A DNA stretch of 15,638 nucleotides, taken from assembly GCA_018396795.1 (NCBI GenBank), contig JAGTRH010000010.1:1-15638 (forward strand), in the 5' to 3' direction. The stretch's first letter is position 1. Each line of letters opens with the position of its first letter. The position numbers were made by a program, and so were the translations under genes. The notes beneath the pieces were generated by a model. That model was not told the origin of the DNA and did not search any database. It saw only the letters and a list, made by a program, of their open reading frames with translations. Below are positions 1 to 6,902 of the stretch, piece by piece. This stretch comes from Candidatus Bathyarchaeota archaeon. GTDB lineage: Archaea > Thermoproteota > Bathyarchaeia > Bathyarchaeales > B26-1.

Positions 1-1211
1 ATACCGTAATCAAAGACTTGAATATGATGCTTAAAGGATTCAGGGTTTAAATTCTGCTCTCTCAGCCGCTTAATTAGGAGCTCTTTGTCATGTATGCGTG
101 TTCCACCCGATGCAATCTCGATCCAATGCCACATTAAATCAAAACCTTCGCTTATTTCAGGCTTATCATCTCTAGGCTTAATATAAAATGGTTTTAGGTT
201 TGTGGGCCAATCGACTATAAAATAGAAGTAGGGATGTAGCTTGCCAAGGGTTCTATAAGCAATTGTCGGTATATCCTCACCCCAGCTTATTTTTAGCCCG
301 ACATCTCTTAGCTCATTAATCACATCATCATATGATACCCGCTTAAACGGTAAACTTGGAACTTCAACGCTATACTTAAGTATCTCAAGCTCTCTACGAC
401 ATCTCTCACTAACTACCTTACATACATGCTGCAGGAGGTTCTCAGCAACCTCCATGACATCCTCAGCTGTCGCAAAGGCCTCCTCAATGTCGATTGAAAT
501 AAACTCCGTTAGGTGGCGCCTAGTATGTGATTTCTCGGCCCTAAATGTTGGGCCGATTTCATAGACTCTCTCAAAATCTATTACAAGTTGCTCCTTGTAT
601 AGTTGTGGGCTCTGCGCTAAGAAGGCCTCACGCTCAAAATATGCTACCGGAAAAAGGTTAGCGCCACCTTCCGTTGCAGTCGCAATTATTTTAGGTGTGT
701 GAATCTCAATAAAACCGTTTTTAGAGAAGAACTCTCTAATAGCCTCTAACGCTACATGTCGAACTCTAAAGATCGCTTGGCCCTCATCTCTAATAAGATC
801 TAATACTCTAGCATCCAACCTCACATCTATATCCGCAGGTGTTCGACCAGTAATATCCAAAGGAAGCGGCTGCTTTGCAGCATTAAGAATAACTATGTTT
901 CGAGGTATAACTTCAACGCCCCTTGGAGCTTTCTCCATTCTCCTAACAATCCCTTTAATGCTTACGCAATCCTGCCGCTGTAAGTTTTCTATCTGCCTAA
1001 TTAAATGCTCATCAGATTCATCTTTTGGAACTGTTACCTGAATTGTTCCCTCCTTATCTCTAAGTATAAGAAATTTTATGCCTCCTAAATCTCTAATCTC
1101 CTTTATCCAGCCGGTAAGAGTTACCTCTTTCCCGTCAAGGCTAGGTGTAATCTCTAGTGTGTAATGTGTTCTCTTCCAATTATGCAAGGAGGTTGAAGCG
1201 CCACTACTCAT
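1..1211 (-). CDS. aspS: Aspartyl-tRNA synthetase, archaeal type (3' end cut by window)
   Basis: This class II aminoacyl-tRNA synthetase attaches aspartate to tRNA-Asp in the cytoplasm. My translation from the ATG at 1211 gives about 403 residues running off the left edge. It has an N-terminal OB-fold anticodon domain (GWIKEIRDLGG from residue 34), the TEGGAN flipping-loop motif near residue 180, FAQSPQLYKEQL, and class II motif 2 (FRAEKSHTRRHLTE, from about residue 223). There is no bacterial GAD insertion, so it is the archaeal/eukaryal form. Family members are about 430-440 residues, so only the end with motif 3 is missing. GGTGG lies nine bases before the ATG. It starts 15 nt after the KH gene stop and is the last visible gene of the alba operon. 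Whether it also charges tRNA-Asn is unclear: the OB-fold position usually Trp or His appears to be Lys37. Confidence 0.95.
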   Translation of the reverse strand, partial: MSSGASTSLHNWKRTHYTLEITPSLDGKEVTLTGWIKEIRDLGGIKFLILRDKEGTIQVTVPKDESDEHLIRQIENLQRQDCVSIKGIVRRMEKAPRGVEVIPRNIVILNAAKQPLPLDITGRTPADIDVRLDARVLDLIRDEGQAIFRVRHVALEAIREFFSKNGFIEIHTPKIIATATEGGANLFPVAYFEREAFLAQSPQLYKEQLVIDFERVYEIGPTFRAEKSHTRRHLTEFISIDIEEAFATAEDVMEVAENLLQHVCKVVSERCRRELEILKYSVEVPSLPFKRVSYDDVINELRDVGLKISWGEDIPTIAYRTLGKLHPYFYFIVDWPTNLKPFYIKPRDDKPEISEGFDLMWHWIEIASGGTRIHDKELLIKRLREQNLNPESFKHHIQVFDYG

Positions 1212-1226
1212 AATTCCGCGCCACCA

Positions 1227-1736
1227 TTAATCTGCGAATTCAACTCGAAGCGTCATTCCCTTAACTTTCCTAGCAATCTCCTTCATAGCATTTACGTTTA
1301 TGGAACCCCTTCTTTTCTCCCTCCCTTTAAGTATAACTCGCGTTTCAACAGAACCGTCCGGCAGCCAAATTCTGTTTATAGTAAGTATAGTTAGAGGAGC
1401 AAATAGATCTTCAAGGAACTTCCTCTCGTTTGTGTTATATTCTAATATGCGAATACTCTTACCAGTCTTGTTCTCCAGAAATCTAATAATCTTCCCACCA
1501 TAACTCAATATTTTGCTCATATCACCCTTTTTAACAAGAATGGCTAAAATATTATCAGCTTCAACAACCCCACGAAAATATACATCTTGAAGCAGAGGGT
1601 ATTCACCCTCGATAGAAACAAGTAAACGCGCGATCTCTAAATCTCGGGGTGTTACCTCTCCCCTCTCAATCTTCGCTCTACATTTTGAGCATAATATTCC
1701 GCTCTTTAAGCAGAACTGGCATAGCTCAGCTTTCAC
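1227..1736 (-). CDS. Zinc-finger plus KH domain (NusA-like) RNA-binding protein
   Basis: A 169-residue protein, probably an RNA-binding factor. Residues 6-19 hold two Cys-x2-Cys pairs (C6/C9 and C16/C19) that should bind one zinc ion. Residues about 62-100 look like a KH fold, with a GGKIIRFLENKTGK stretch matching the GxxG loop and following helix of NusA-type KH domains. The C-terminal 65 residues are basic and beta-rich. The start is GTG at 1736, chosen because GGAGG and GGGAGG-like sites lie just upstream. It follows alba by 58 nt and precedes aspS by 15 nt, so the three are probably co-transcribed. The zinc-knuckle/KH architecture is known in archaea but I know of no proven function. It could act on translation, RNA processing or transcript elongation. 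Confidence 0.75.
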   Translation of the reverse strand: MKAELCQFCLKSGILCSKCRAKIERGEVTPRDLEIARLLVSIEGEYPLLQDVYFRGVVEADNILAILVKKGDMSKILSYGGKIIRFLENKTGKSIRILEYNTNERKFLEDLFAPLTILTINRIWLPDGSVETRVILKGREKRRGSINVNAMKEIARKVKGMTLRVEFAD

Positions 1737-1794
1737 CTTCCTCCAATCCCTCCAAAAATAAAGGAGGGGCGGCGGAGCATTGTTTCAACGAGGC

Positions 1795-2070
1795 TCAACG
1801 CACCAAGGTTATCTCAATTATGCTAACGTTTGCTGGACTGTTTCTGTTACTGGTTTGTACCTGCTCTGTTCCGATATTAATGTTTCCTACTTTAACGTCT
1901 GGCAGGAACCTACGTCTAACGATCTCGACAACGTCTACTGCTCTGCTTATTGCTCGTCCCCTAGCTTTAATGTTTACTTCTTTTGCTCCGCCGTGAAATA
2001 GTGTTATGCAAGCTAGCACATAGTTCATTATCGGCTTGCGTCCTATTAGCACAGAGCTACTTTCTGGCAA
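1795..2070 (-). CDS. albA: Alba (Sac10b) DNA/RNA-binding chromatin protein
   Basis: Alba is a small abundant dimeric protein that coats DNA and RNA in many archaea. The 91 residues carry the family hallmarks: [14 protein letters not shown] at 7-20, the basic [12 protein letters not shown] stretch and the RRRFLPD segment, ending in a beta-strand (IIEITLVR). Length fits the family (about 90-100). The start is TTG at 2070, supported by GAGG nine bases upstream; a GTG further upstream runs straight into a stop. It heads an operon with the KH protein and aspS. In Sulfolobus Alba the acetylated residue is Lys16 of a Lys-Lys pair. Here that pair reads Arg11-Lys12, so the equivalent of Lys16 is Arg. 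Confidence 0.95.
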   Translation of the reverse strand: MPESSSVLIGRKPIMNYVLACITLFHGGAKEVNIKARGRAISRAVDVVEIVRRRFLPDVKVGNINIGTEQVQTSNRNSPANVSIIEITLVR

Positions 2071-2120
2071 GTCTACCGCCTCACTCCCTGGTCAATTTCA
2101 TGCACTAATGTGCTGTAACC

Positions 2121-2130
2121 AAATAAATAT
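2121..2130 (-). promoter_or_regulatory. TATA-like box for the alba operon
   Basis: On the minus strand this reads ATATTTATTT. It lies about 25 nt before a probable transcription start near 2097, which gives a leader of about 27 nt and room for the Shine-Dalgarno site before the alba TTG. A short dyad, GCAC-N4-GTGC at 2102-2113, sits just downstream of the box. Confidence 0.45.
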
Positions 2131-2184
2131 CTTACGGTGTTAAATCATTATGAAAGCCTAGAATATATTGTCTCGTTAATGGAG

Positions 2185-2985
2185 CTATGCCATGTTAAGC
2201 ATTATGTCTAACGCTGTCTTTGAATCTATAGCGGCCTTTAGTGGGTGTCCTGGATATGGGCCTATCTCCACATTTAAGAAGCCATTGTAGTCTATTTCCT
2301 TAAGTACTTTCACAACATTTTGCCATTGGATATCTCCCTCAAAGAGAGGTTTAAATTGCATTGTTGACATATGGAAGTCTTTGACGTGAATGCAAACTAT
2401 CAAATCAGCTAAGTGTCTTATCCACTGCTCTGGGAACCCTAAAAGATAAACGTTTCCAACATCGAAGTAAACTTTAACGTTTGGGTGATTAATATCCTCG
2501 ATGAAACTTCGAAACTCAAGCGGGCTATAAAGAAACTTATTCCATACGTTTTCAATGCCAATAGTAACCCCATAATCTTCAGCGAACTGCGCTGCTTCAA
2601 TAATGCTCTCCATCGAGTTCTTCCACATATCTTTATAGGAAACATCTCTTGTAGCGACACCTGGAACAACCAGAAAAACTGAGGCATTAATGTCTGAGGC
2701 AAACTCGCATCCTTGCTTTATTAATTCAACACCACTTCTCCTTACATTCGGATCTGGGCTGGCAAGATTATATTTCCAGAATAGTGCTGTGCAAAGGCTC
2801 GGTAGCTCCAGACCCAGAGATTTAGCTTTATTCAGTATTGCTACTCTTTCACTTTTACTCATTCTCAGCATTTCTTCGTTTAAATTCAGTTCTACTCCAT
2901 CGAATCCAATACTCTTTGAAGACTGTAAAATATCGTCAATTTTAAAGCTGGAAGGATAAGCCCAGGCGTTAACTCCTTTTTTCAT
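2185..2985 (-). CDS. Xylose isomerase-like TIM-barrel protein (sugar phosphate isomerase/epimerase family)
   Basis: Members of this family isomerise or epimerise sugars, sugar acids or inositol derivatives with a divalent metal in a TIM barrel. Numbering from the upstream ATG at 2991 (268 residues), the expected metal ligands are all present: Glu147 (GIENVW), Asp177 (YFDVGN), His202 (IHVKD) and Glu242 (NVEIGP). Their spacing fits D-tagatose 3-epimerase-like enzymes. Two ATGs compete: 2991 is only two bases after the GAAGG site, while 2985 (two codons shorter) is eight bases after it, so I prefer 2985. The gene starts within 20 nt of the upstream dehydrogenase stop and is surely co-transcribed with it. 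The substrate cannot be read from sequence; an endonuclease IV role is unlikely, as the full set of nine metal ligands is not evident. Confidence 0.88.
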   Translation of the reverse strand: MKKGVNAWAYPSSFKIDDILQSSKSIGFDGVELNLNEEMLRMSKSERVAILNKAKSLGLELPSLCTALFWKYNLASPDPNVRRSGVELIKQGCEFASDINASVFLVVPGVATRDVSYKDMWKNSMESIIEAAQFAEDYGVTIGIENVWNKFLYSPLEFRSFIEDINHPNVKVYFDVGNVYLLGFPEQWIRHLADLIVCIHVKDFHMSTMQFKPLFEGDIQWQNVVKVLKEIDYNGFLNVEIGPYPGHPLKAAIDSKTALDIMLNMA

Positions 2986-3002
2986 TTTCATCGCCTTCTA
3001 AA

Positions 3003-3995
3003 TTACTCTAATGGTAAGGTAATTGGTTTCTTAGTTTCCGCAGACTTTACAGCTGCCAAAGTAAACTCTAACGTTTTTACCCCCTCTTCTATAGGCACCC
3101 TAGTTTTTTTGTCCTCCAAAATTGCTTTAACCAGATCCTTCGCCTCAAGAAGATAGGTGTCTCTTTCCTCAAAGATTGTCGTGACTTTCGTTGGAGATTT
3201 CGTGGAGTATAATGTTAAGGTGTTTACGTCCCTAGATTCAAATGTATAATTTTTAGCCGCCATCCACCATTTAAACCACCATTGAGCGTTCGCGCCCCAA
3301 GTTGTCGCAGTAATGGTGCCGATAGCCCCAGACTTAAATTTAAACACGGTGCTACTTACGTCCTCTATTGTCATGTTTGGTACGTTAGTCCAGAATTTAC
3401 GATTCATTTGCCCATAAACTATTTCTACATCGCCGCAAATATATCGGAGCGCGTCAAAAAGATGAGTTGATTGCTCAACTAACTGCCCACCGCTTTTACT
3501 TTTATCTATCCACCAGTCTTCTCTAATAAAGTGGCACCAATACATTCCCATGGCAAGACCAATTTCACCAGCCTCTCCGCTTTCTACGAGTCTTTTTGCC
3601 TCCTCAATAGCATATCCAAACCTACAGTTATAACCAACCTGACTCTTCACGCCGCTCTTCTCAATTGCCTTCGCCATTTGCCCTGCAAGACCCATATCTA
3701 GTGCGATAGGTTTTTCAATAAATATATGAATACCCTTCTCCGCTGCGATCATAACCTCGTCTGTATGAGCAAACGGTGGCAGACAAATGTACACTACGTC
3801 TAGCCTCTCCCTATTCATCATTTCATGCCAATCTTTGTAATGTCTTCCTCCGTATTTAGCAGCCATTAACTTCGCTTTATCTTCAATCGTGTCCGAAAAG
3901 GATACCATGCATACTTCTTCTAGAGTCTTAAGGCGCTCAGCATGCGCCAATGCTATTCCGCCGCAACCAATAAAGCCAACATTTAATTTCTTCAT
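3003..3995 (-). CDS. Gfo/Idh/MocA family NAD(P)-dependent sugar dehydrogenase
   Basis: A 330-residue cytoplasmic oxidoreductase that probably oxidises a hydroxyl of a sugar, inositol or sugar derivative. The N-terminal Rossmann fold shows GFIGCGGIALAHAERL (7-22), with Asp35 at the end of the second strand, which favours NAD over NADP. The family's catalytic Lys is in the Glu94-Lys95-Pro96 motif. The second active-site stretch is GGQLVEQSTHLFDALRY (169-185). Its usual Asp is replaced by Glu174, while His178 and Asp181 are kept. The ATG has GAGGTG seven bases upstream. It is the first gene of a two-gene operon with the TIM-barrel protein, a pairing seen in many sugar and inositol breakdown loci. 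No transporter or kinase for the sugar lies nearby, so the substrate stays open. Confidence 0.92.
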   Translation of the reverse strand: MKKLNVGFIGCGGIALAHAERLKTLEEVCMVSFSDTIEDKAKLMAAKYGGRHYKDWHEMMNRERLDVVYICLPPFAHTDEVMIAAEKGIHIFIEKPIALDMGLAGQMAKAIEKSGVKSQVGYNCRFGYAIEEAKRLVESGEAGEIGLAMGMYWCHFIREDWWIDKSKSGGQLVEQSTHLFDALRYICGDVEIVYGQMNRKFWTNVPNMTIEDVSSTVFKFKSGAIGTITATTWGANAQWWFKWWMAAKNYTFESRDVNTLTLYSTKSPTKVTTIFEERDTYLLEAKDLVKAILEDKKTRVPIEEGVKTLEFTLAAVKSAETKKPITLPLE

Positions 3996-4025
3996 GCTTG
4001 AACACCTCGTTCCAGTATTAAGTTA

Positions 4026-4036
4026 CATAAATATAA
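4026..4036 (-). promoter_or_regulatory. TATA-like box for the sugar dehydrogenase operon
   Basis: On the minus strand the sequence reads TTATATTTATG. The predicted start of transcription near 4005 leaves a very short leader that just includes the GAGGTG site before the ATG at 3995. It lies in the 158-nt divergent gap shared with the ABC transporter promoter. Confidence 0.45.
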
Positions 4037-4095
4037 GAATTTTAGAGAGATTTCTCTTTCCTAAATTTTATAAATGCGATTGACATTGAGAAAGG

Positions 4096-4106
4096 TTTAT
4101 TAAATA
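4096..4106 (+). promoter_or_regulatory. TATA box with purine-rich BRE for the ABC/DUF1854 operon
   Basis: TTTATTAAATA is preceded by the purine-rich GAGAAAGG, as expected for a TFB recognition element. Transcription would start near 4125, leaving a leader of about 25-30 nt that contains the GGGGGAATC Shine-Dalgarno-like site (4136-4144). A weaker alternative, TTTATAAATG, lies at 4067-4076. Confidence 0.5.
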
Positions 4107-4153
4107 ATTAAATTCTACATGAAAGCCATGAATTAGGGGGAATCAGCTAGAGT

Positions 4154-6328
4154 TTGAAGGAGATGGAGACACAGATTCCCGAAAATACGAGAAGATTACT
4201 TAGTTCGCTTCTTTTAGAGGGGGAGGGAGTAATCTACAACGTTTCAGCGGATATTGATGAAAATGGGAATTTCGGTGAAATATGGCTATTTCTAACAACT
4301 AAAAGAGTTATTATTATAAATCCTGTTACGAAGAACATCAACCAGTTTCCCTTGAGCGATATACGCGCGTCATTCATTAAGGATTACCTAGGTAATTCTG
4401 AACTATTTTTTGAAACGACAAATGGGTTAAAAAGTGTATTACGTTTCTCGCGTGAGCGCCTAGATGAATTCTATAATTTAGCTAAACTTGTAGATAAAAT
4501 CGCTAAAGGAGAACTTAAACCGGAGAATATAGATTTAGAAACTCTTGAAACGTTTCTGCATAGAAAGAGTAATGTCAAGAAGACGCAGGCTTTCATTTGG
4601 CTCATGGGTTTCTTAAGACCCCATATTCATTATGTTATTCTAGCTGTTATATTATCGCTTTCCATTACAGCCCTAAGTCTTACGCCACCATACTTAATGA
4701 AGATCTTGCTCGATGAAGTTTTTGCAAAAAGAAATGTAGAAATATTGATTTACGTTGTTATCGCTTTTATATCAGTTTACGCGTTCAACGCAATCCTAGG
4801 GGCTGCCCAAAACTATACGCTTTCATACCTCGGTCAAAAAATAATTTATAATATTCGAGTAAAGGTATATGAGCACCTCCAGAGCCTTTCCATCGGCTTT
4901 TATGACAAGATGAGTTCTGGCCGAATAATGACTAGGGTTACTGATGATGTTGGACGGGTGCAATGGTTTCTCACGTGGGGAACACAGACGCTGATAACAA
5001 GTCTCCTCCAGATAATAGGAATAGGTGTAATAATATTCTCAATGGACTTACATTTAGCTCTCTTTGCGCTATTACCAATACCAGTAATTATAATTGGCAT
5101 ACCACTATTTAGAAAAAGGGCGCATAAAGCATACCATAAGACGTGGCGCAGATGGGCTGACGTGAGCTCGCTTCTTTGGGATACGATCCCCGGAATAGTT
5201 GTTGTGAAAACATTTACGCAAGAAAAATTTGAGCTGAGACGGCTGATTGAGAGGATGAGTAACCTTGTTAAAGCAAATCTAAGAGTTACATTACTCCACA
5301 TAAAATTCTTTCCACTCCTAGGCTTCTCAATCTCAACTGGTACAGCAATCGTTTGGTGGATCGGTGGACAAGAAGTGTTAGAAGGAGAGATAACATTCGG
5401 CTCATTAGTGGCTTTCGTAAGCTACATGGGCATGTTTTATGGCCCGATACAAACAATAAGCAACTTGTTCGAGCCTCTTCAATCATCGCTTACATCAAGC
5501 GAAAGAATTTTAGAAATTATGCAGATTGAACCGGAGATTAAAGACGCCCCTGACGCTGTAGAATTTAATTTTAAAGGATCAATAACCTTTAGGAATGTTA
5601 GTTTTGGATATAACCCGTATATTCCAGTATTAAGCGGCATAAACTTAGAAATAAAACCCGGTGAGAAGATAGGCGTGGTTGGACCAAGCGGGTCCGGTAA
5701 AACAACATTGACTAAGCTACTCTTGCGCTTTTATGACCCAACAGAGGGATCCATATTTATTGACTGCGTAGATTTAAGGAAAATAAAAGTTCGATGTTTA
5801 AGATCTCAGATAGGCTTAGTTCTGCAAGACCCACTACTCTTCTATGGTTCAATAGCCTATAACATATCTTACGGTAAACAGGATGCCACCCCAGAGGAGA
5901 TAATTGCTGCTGCAAAGGCCGCAAACGTCCATGAGTTCGCAATGAACCAACCTTTGGCTTACGACACAAATGTTGGCGACAGGGGATGGAGACTTTCTGG
6001 AGGTGAGAGACAACGTGTGGCCATAGCAAGAGCTATAATAACCGAACCTAAGATACTGATACTTGACGAAGCAACATCGTCAGTAGATACGTTAACTGAG
6101 AAGAAGATTCAAGAAGCCATGGAAAATCTTGCGAAAGGGAGAACAACTATCATAATTGCACATAGGCTTTCAACGCTCCAGAGCGTTGATAGAATAGTTG
6201 TTATGGACAAGGGTAGAATAGTAGAGGTTGGCACGCATGATGAATTGATGAAAACTGGTGGACTTTATAGCCAACTTTATAGAGCACAATTCGCTGAAGC
6301 GCAGGTTGCAAGCATTATTCAAAGGTGA
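4154..6328 (+). CDS. ABC exporter half-transporter with N-terminal PH-like domain (DUF1854-associated type)
   Basis: A 724-residue ABCB/MsbA-type exporter subunit, expected to work as a dimer in the cell membrane. Residues 1 to about 130 are not part of the normal fold: the pattern GEGVIYNVSADID then LFLTTKRVIIINP resembles a PH-like domain. Six membrane segments follow, at about 158-180, 197-217, 282-297, 301-319, 381-400 and 415-435. The ATPase domain is complete: Walker A GPSGSGKTT (510-518), Q-loop Gln558, signature LSGGERQR (614-621), Walker B Asp638 with catalytic Glu639, and switch His670. I chose TTG at 4154 because GGGGGAATC lies upstream. The ATG at 4163 has AGGAG touching it, which is too close. 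The DUF1854 gene follows directly. This layout matches bacterial transporters named in databases as cyanophycin metabolism-associated, but nothing here shows the substrate. Confidence 0.93.
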   Translation: MKEMETQIPENTRRLLSSLLLEGEGVIYNVSADIDENGNFGEIWLFLTTKRVIIINPVTKNINQFPLSDIRASFIKDYLGNSELFFETTNGLKSVLRFSRERLDEFYNLAKLVDKIAKGELKPENIDLETLETFLHRKSNVKKTQAFIWLMGFLRPHIHYVILAVILSLSITALSLTPPYLMKILLDEVFAKRNVEILIYVVIAFISVYAFNAILGAAQNYTLSYLGQKIIYNIRVKVYEHLQSLSIGFYDKMSSGRIMTRVTDDVGRVQWFLTWGTQTLITSLLQIIGIGVIIFSMDLHLALFALLPIPVIIIGIPLFRKRAHKAYHKTWRRWADVSSLLWDTIPGIVVVKTFTQEKFELRRLIERMSNLVKANLRVTLLHIKFFPLLGFSISTGTAIVWWIGGQEVLEGEITFGSLVAFVSYMGMFYGPIQTISNLFEPLQSSLTSSERILEIMQIEPEIKDAPDAVEFNFKGSITFRNVSFGYNPYIPVLSGINLEIKPGEKIGVVGPSGSGKTTLTKLLLRFYDPTEGSIFIDCVDLRKIKVRCLRSQIGLVLQDPLLFYGSIAYNISYGKQDATPEEIIAAAKAANVHEFAMNQPLAYDTNVGDRGWRLSGGERQRVAIARAIITEPKILILDEATSSVDTLTEKKIQEAMENLAKGRTTIIIAHRLSTLQSVDRIVVMDKGRIVEVGTHDELMKTGGLYSQLYRAQFAEAQVASIIQR

Positions 6329-6333
6329 AAACA

Positions 6334-6834
6334 ATGCCCCTATCCGATTTTTTGAAGAGCCTAAATATCCTAGATCCAAAGAAGATAAAGGTGTTGCTTG
6401 AAGAGCTAGATGGCACACTTAAAGTGATCACGGATGGAAAAGTTTTATCAGGGCTTATGCCAGCTAGACCATTCCCAATAACGTATCCAGAATTCATAAT
6501 ATTCAGAGACAGTTATGGTACTGATGTCTGCATACTTAAAAACTATAGAGAACTTGATGAAGAATCTAGGATGAACCTTCAAAAGGTTTTAGATAAAATA
6601 TATTTCATTCCAAGAGTTCTAAAGATTATAAGAATTGAGACGAGTGGAGACGAGTTCCTTTGGGAAGTTTTAACAGACAGAGGACCCCGAAGCTTTAGGA
6701 CTAGAGGCCGCATGAGCGTTATACAAATGGGGAGCAGAATCGTCATAACTGACGTGAACGATAGCGTTTATGAAATAGAGGATTTGTATAAATTGGATCC
6801 ACAAAGCATAAGCGAGCTCGAAGCAACAATATAA
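6334..6834 (+). CDS. DUF1854 protein, partner of the ABC exporter
   Basis: A 166-residue protein I recognise as DUF1854. The family hallmarks are in order: FPITYP (47-52), a strand with RDSYGTDV, the LDEESR helix (74-79), YFIPRV (90-95), WEVLTDRGPRSF (110-121), ITDVNDSVYEIEDL (138-151) and a final LDPQS. In bacteria this domain occurs at the C-terminus of ABC transporters or as a separate neighbour, and a ligand-binding role has been suggested but not shown. It has no signal peptide or membrane segment, so it should act on the cytoplasmic side. Two starts are possible: GTG at 6325, overlapping the ABC stop, and ATG at 6334. I prefer the ATG because AAAGGTG lies six bases before it. Either way it is translationally coupled to the transporter. 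Confidence 0.85.
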   Translation: MPLSDFLKSLNILDPKKIKVLLEELDGTLKVITDGKVLSGLMPARPFPITYPEFIIFRDSYGTDVCILKNYRELDEESRMNLQKVLDKIYFIPRVLKIIRIETSGDEFLWEVLTDRGPRSFRTRGRMSVIQMGSRIVITDVNDSVYEIEDLYKLDPQSISELEATI

Positions 6835-6845
6835 AAATATAATAA

Positions 6846-6851
6846 ATTTTT
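6846..6851 (+). terminator. T-tract ending the ABC/DUF1854 transcript
   Basis: A short T run lies 12 nt after the DUF1854 stop in an AT-rich stretch. Archaeal RNA polymerase commonly stops at such T-tracts without a strong hairpin. It is one half of a back-to-back pair with the CdvB terminator. Confidence 0.4.
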
Positions 6852-6862
6852 AAATTGACTTT

Positions 6863-6887
6863 AAAAAAGCCCCTATTTTAGCGGAGC
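6863..6887 (-). terminator. Hairpin plus T6 terminator of cdvB
   Basis: Read on the minus strand, GCTCC (6887-6883) pairs with GGGGC (6873-6869) around a nine-base AT-rich loop. One pair is G-U. Six T residues follow immediately at 6868-6863. The element lies 16 nt after the cdvB stop, in the 68-nt gap between converging genes, and looks like an intrinsic terminator. Confidence 0.55.
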
Positions 6888-6902
6888 ATTAAACATCTTC
6901 CA

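Noticed and set aside
1649..2001. Two overlapping plus-strand open frames opposite alba and the KH gene
   Set aside because: They are antisense to two clearly recognisable minus-strand genes, have no ribosome binding site and resemble no family.
2102..2113. GCAC-TAAT-GTGC dyad in front of alba
   Set aside because: Only four paired bases; too short to claim as an operator.
4900..5301. Minus-strand open frame of 133 codons inside the ABC transporter
   Set aside because: Shadow of the membrane domain; no start signals and no family resemblance.
6237..6297. C/D-box-like pattern (ATGATGA followed 50 nt later by CTGA) near the end of the ABC gene
   Set aside because: It lies inside well-conserved coding sequence (HDELMKTGG), lacks a convincing D'/C' pair, and these short boxes occur often by chance.
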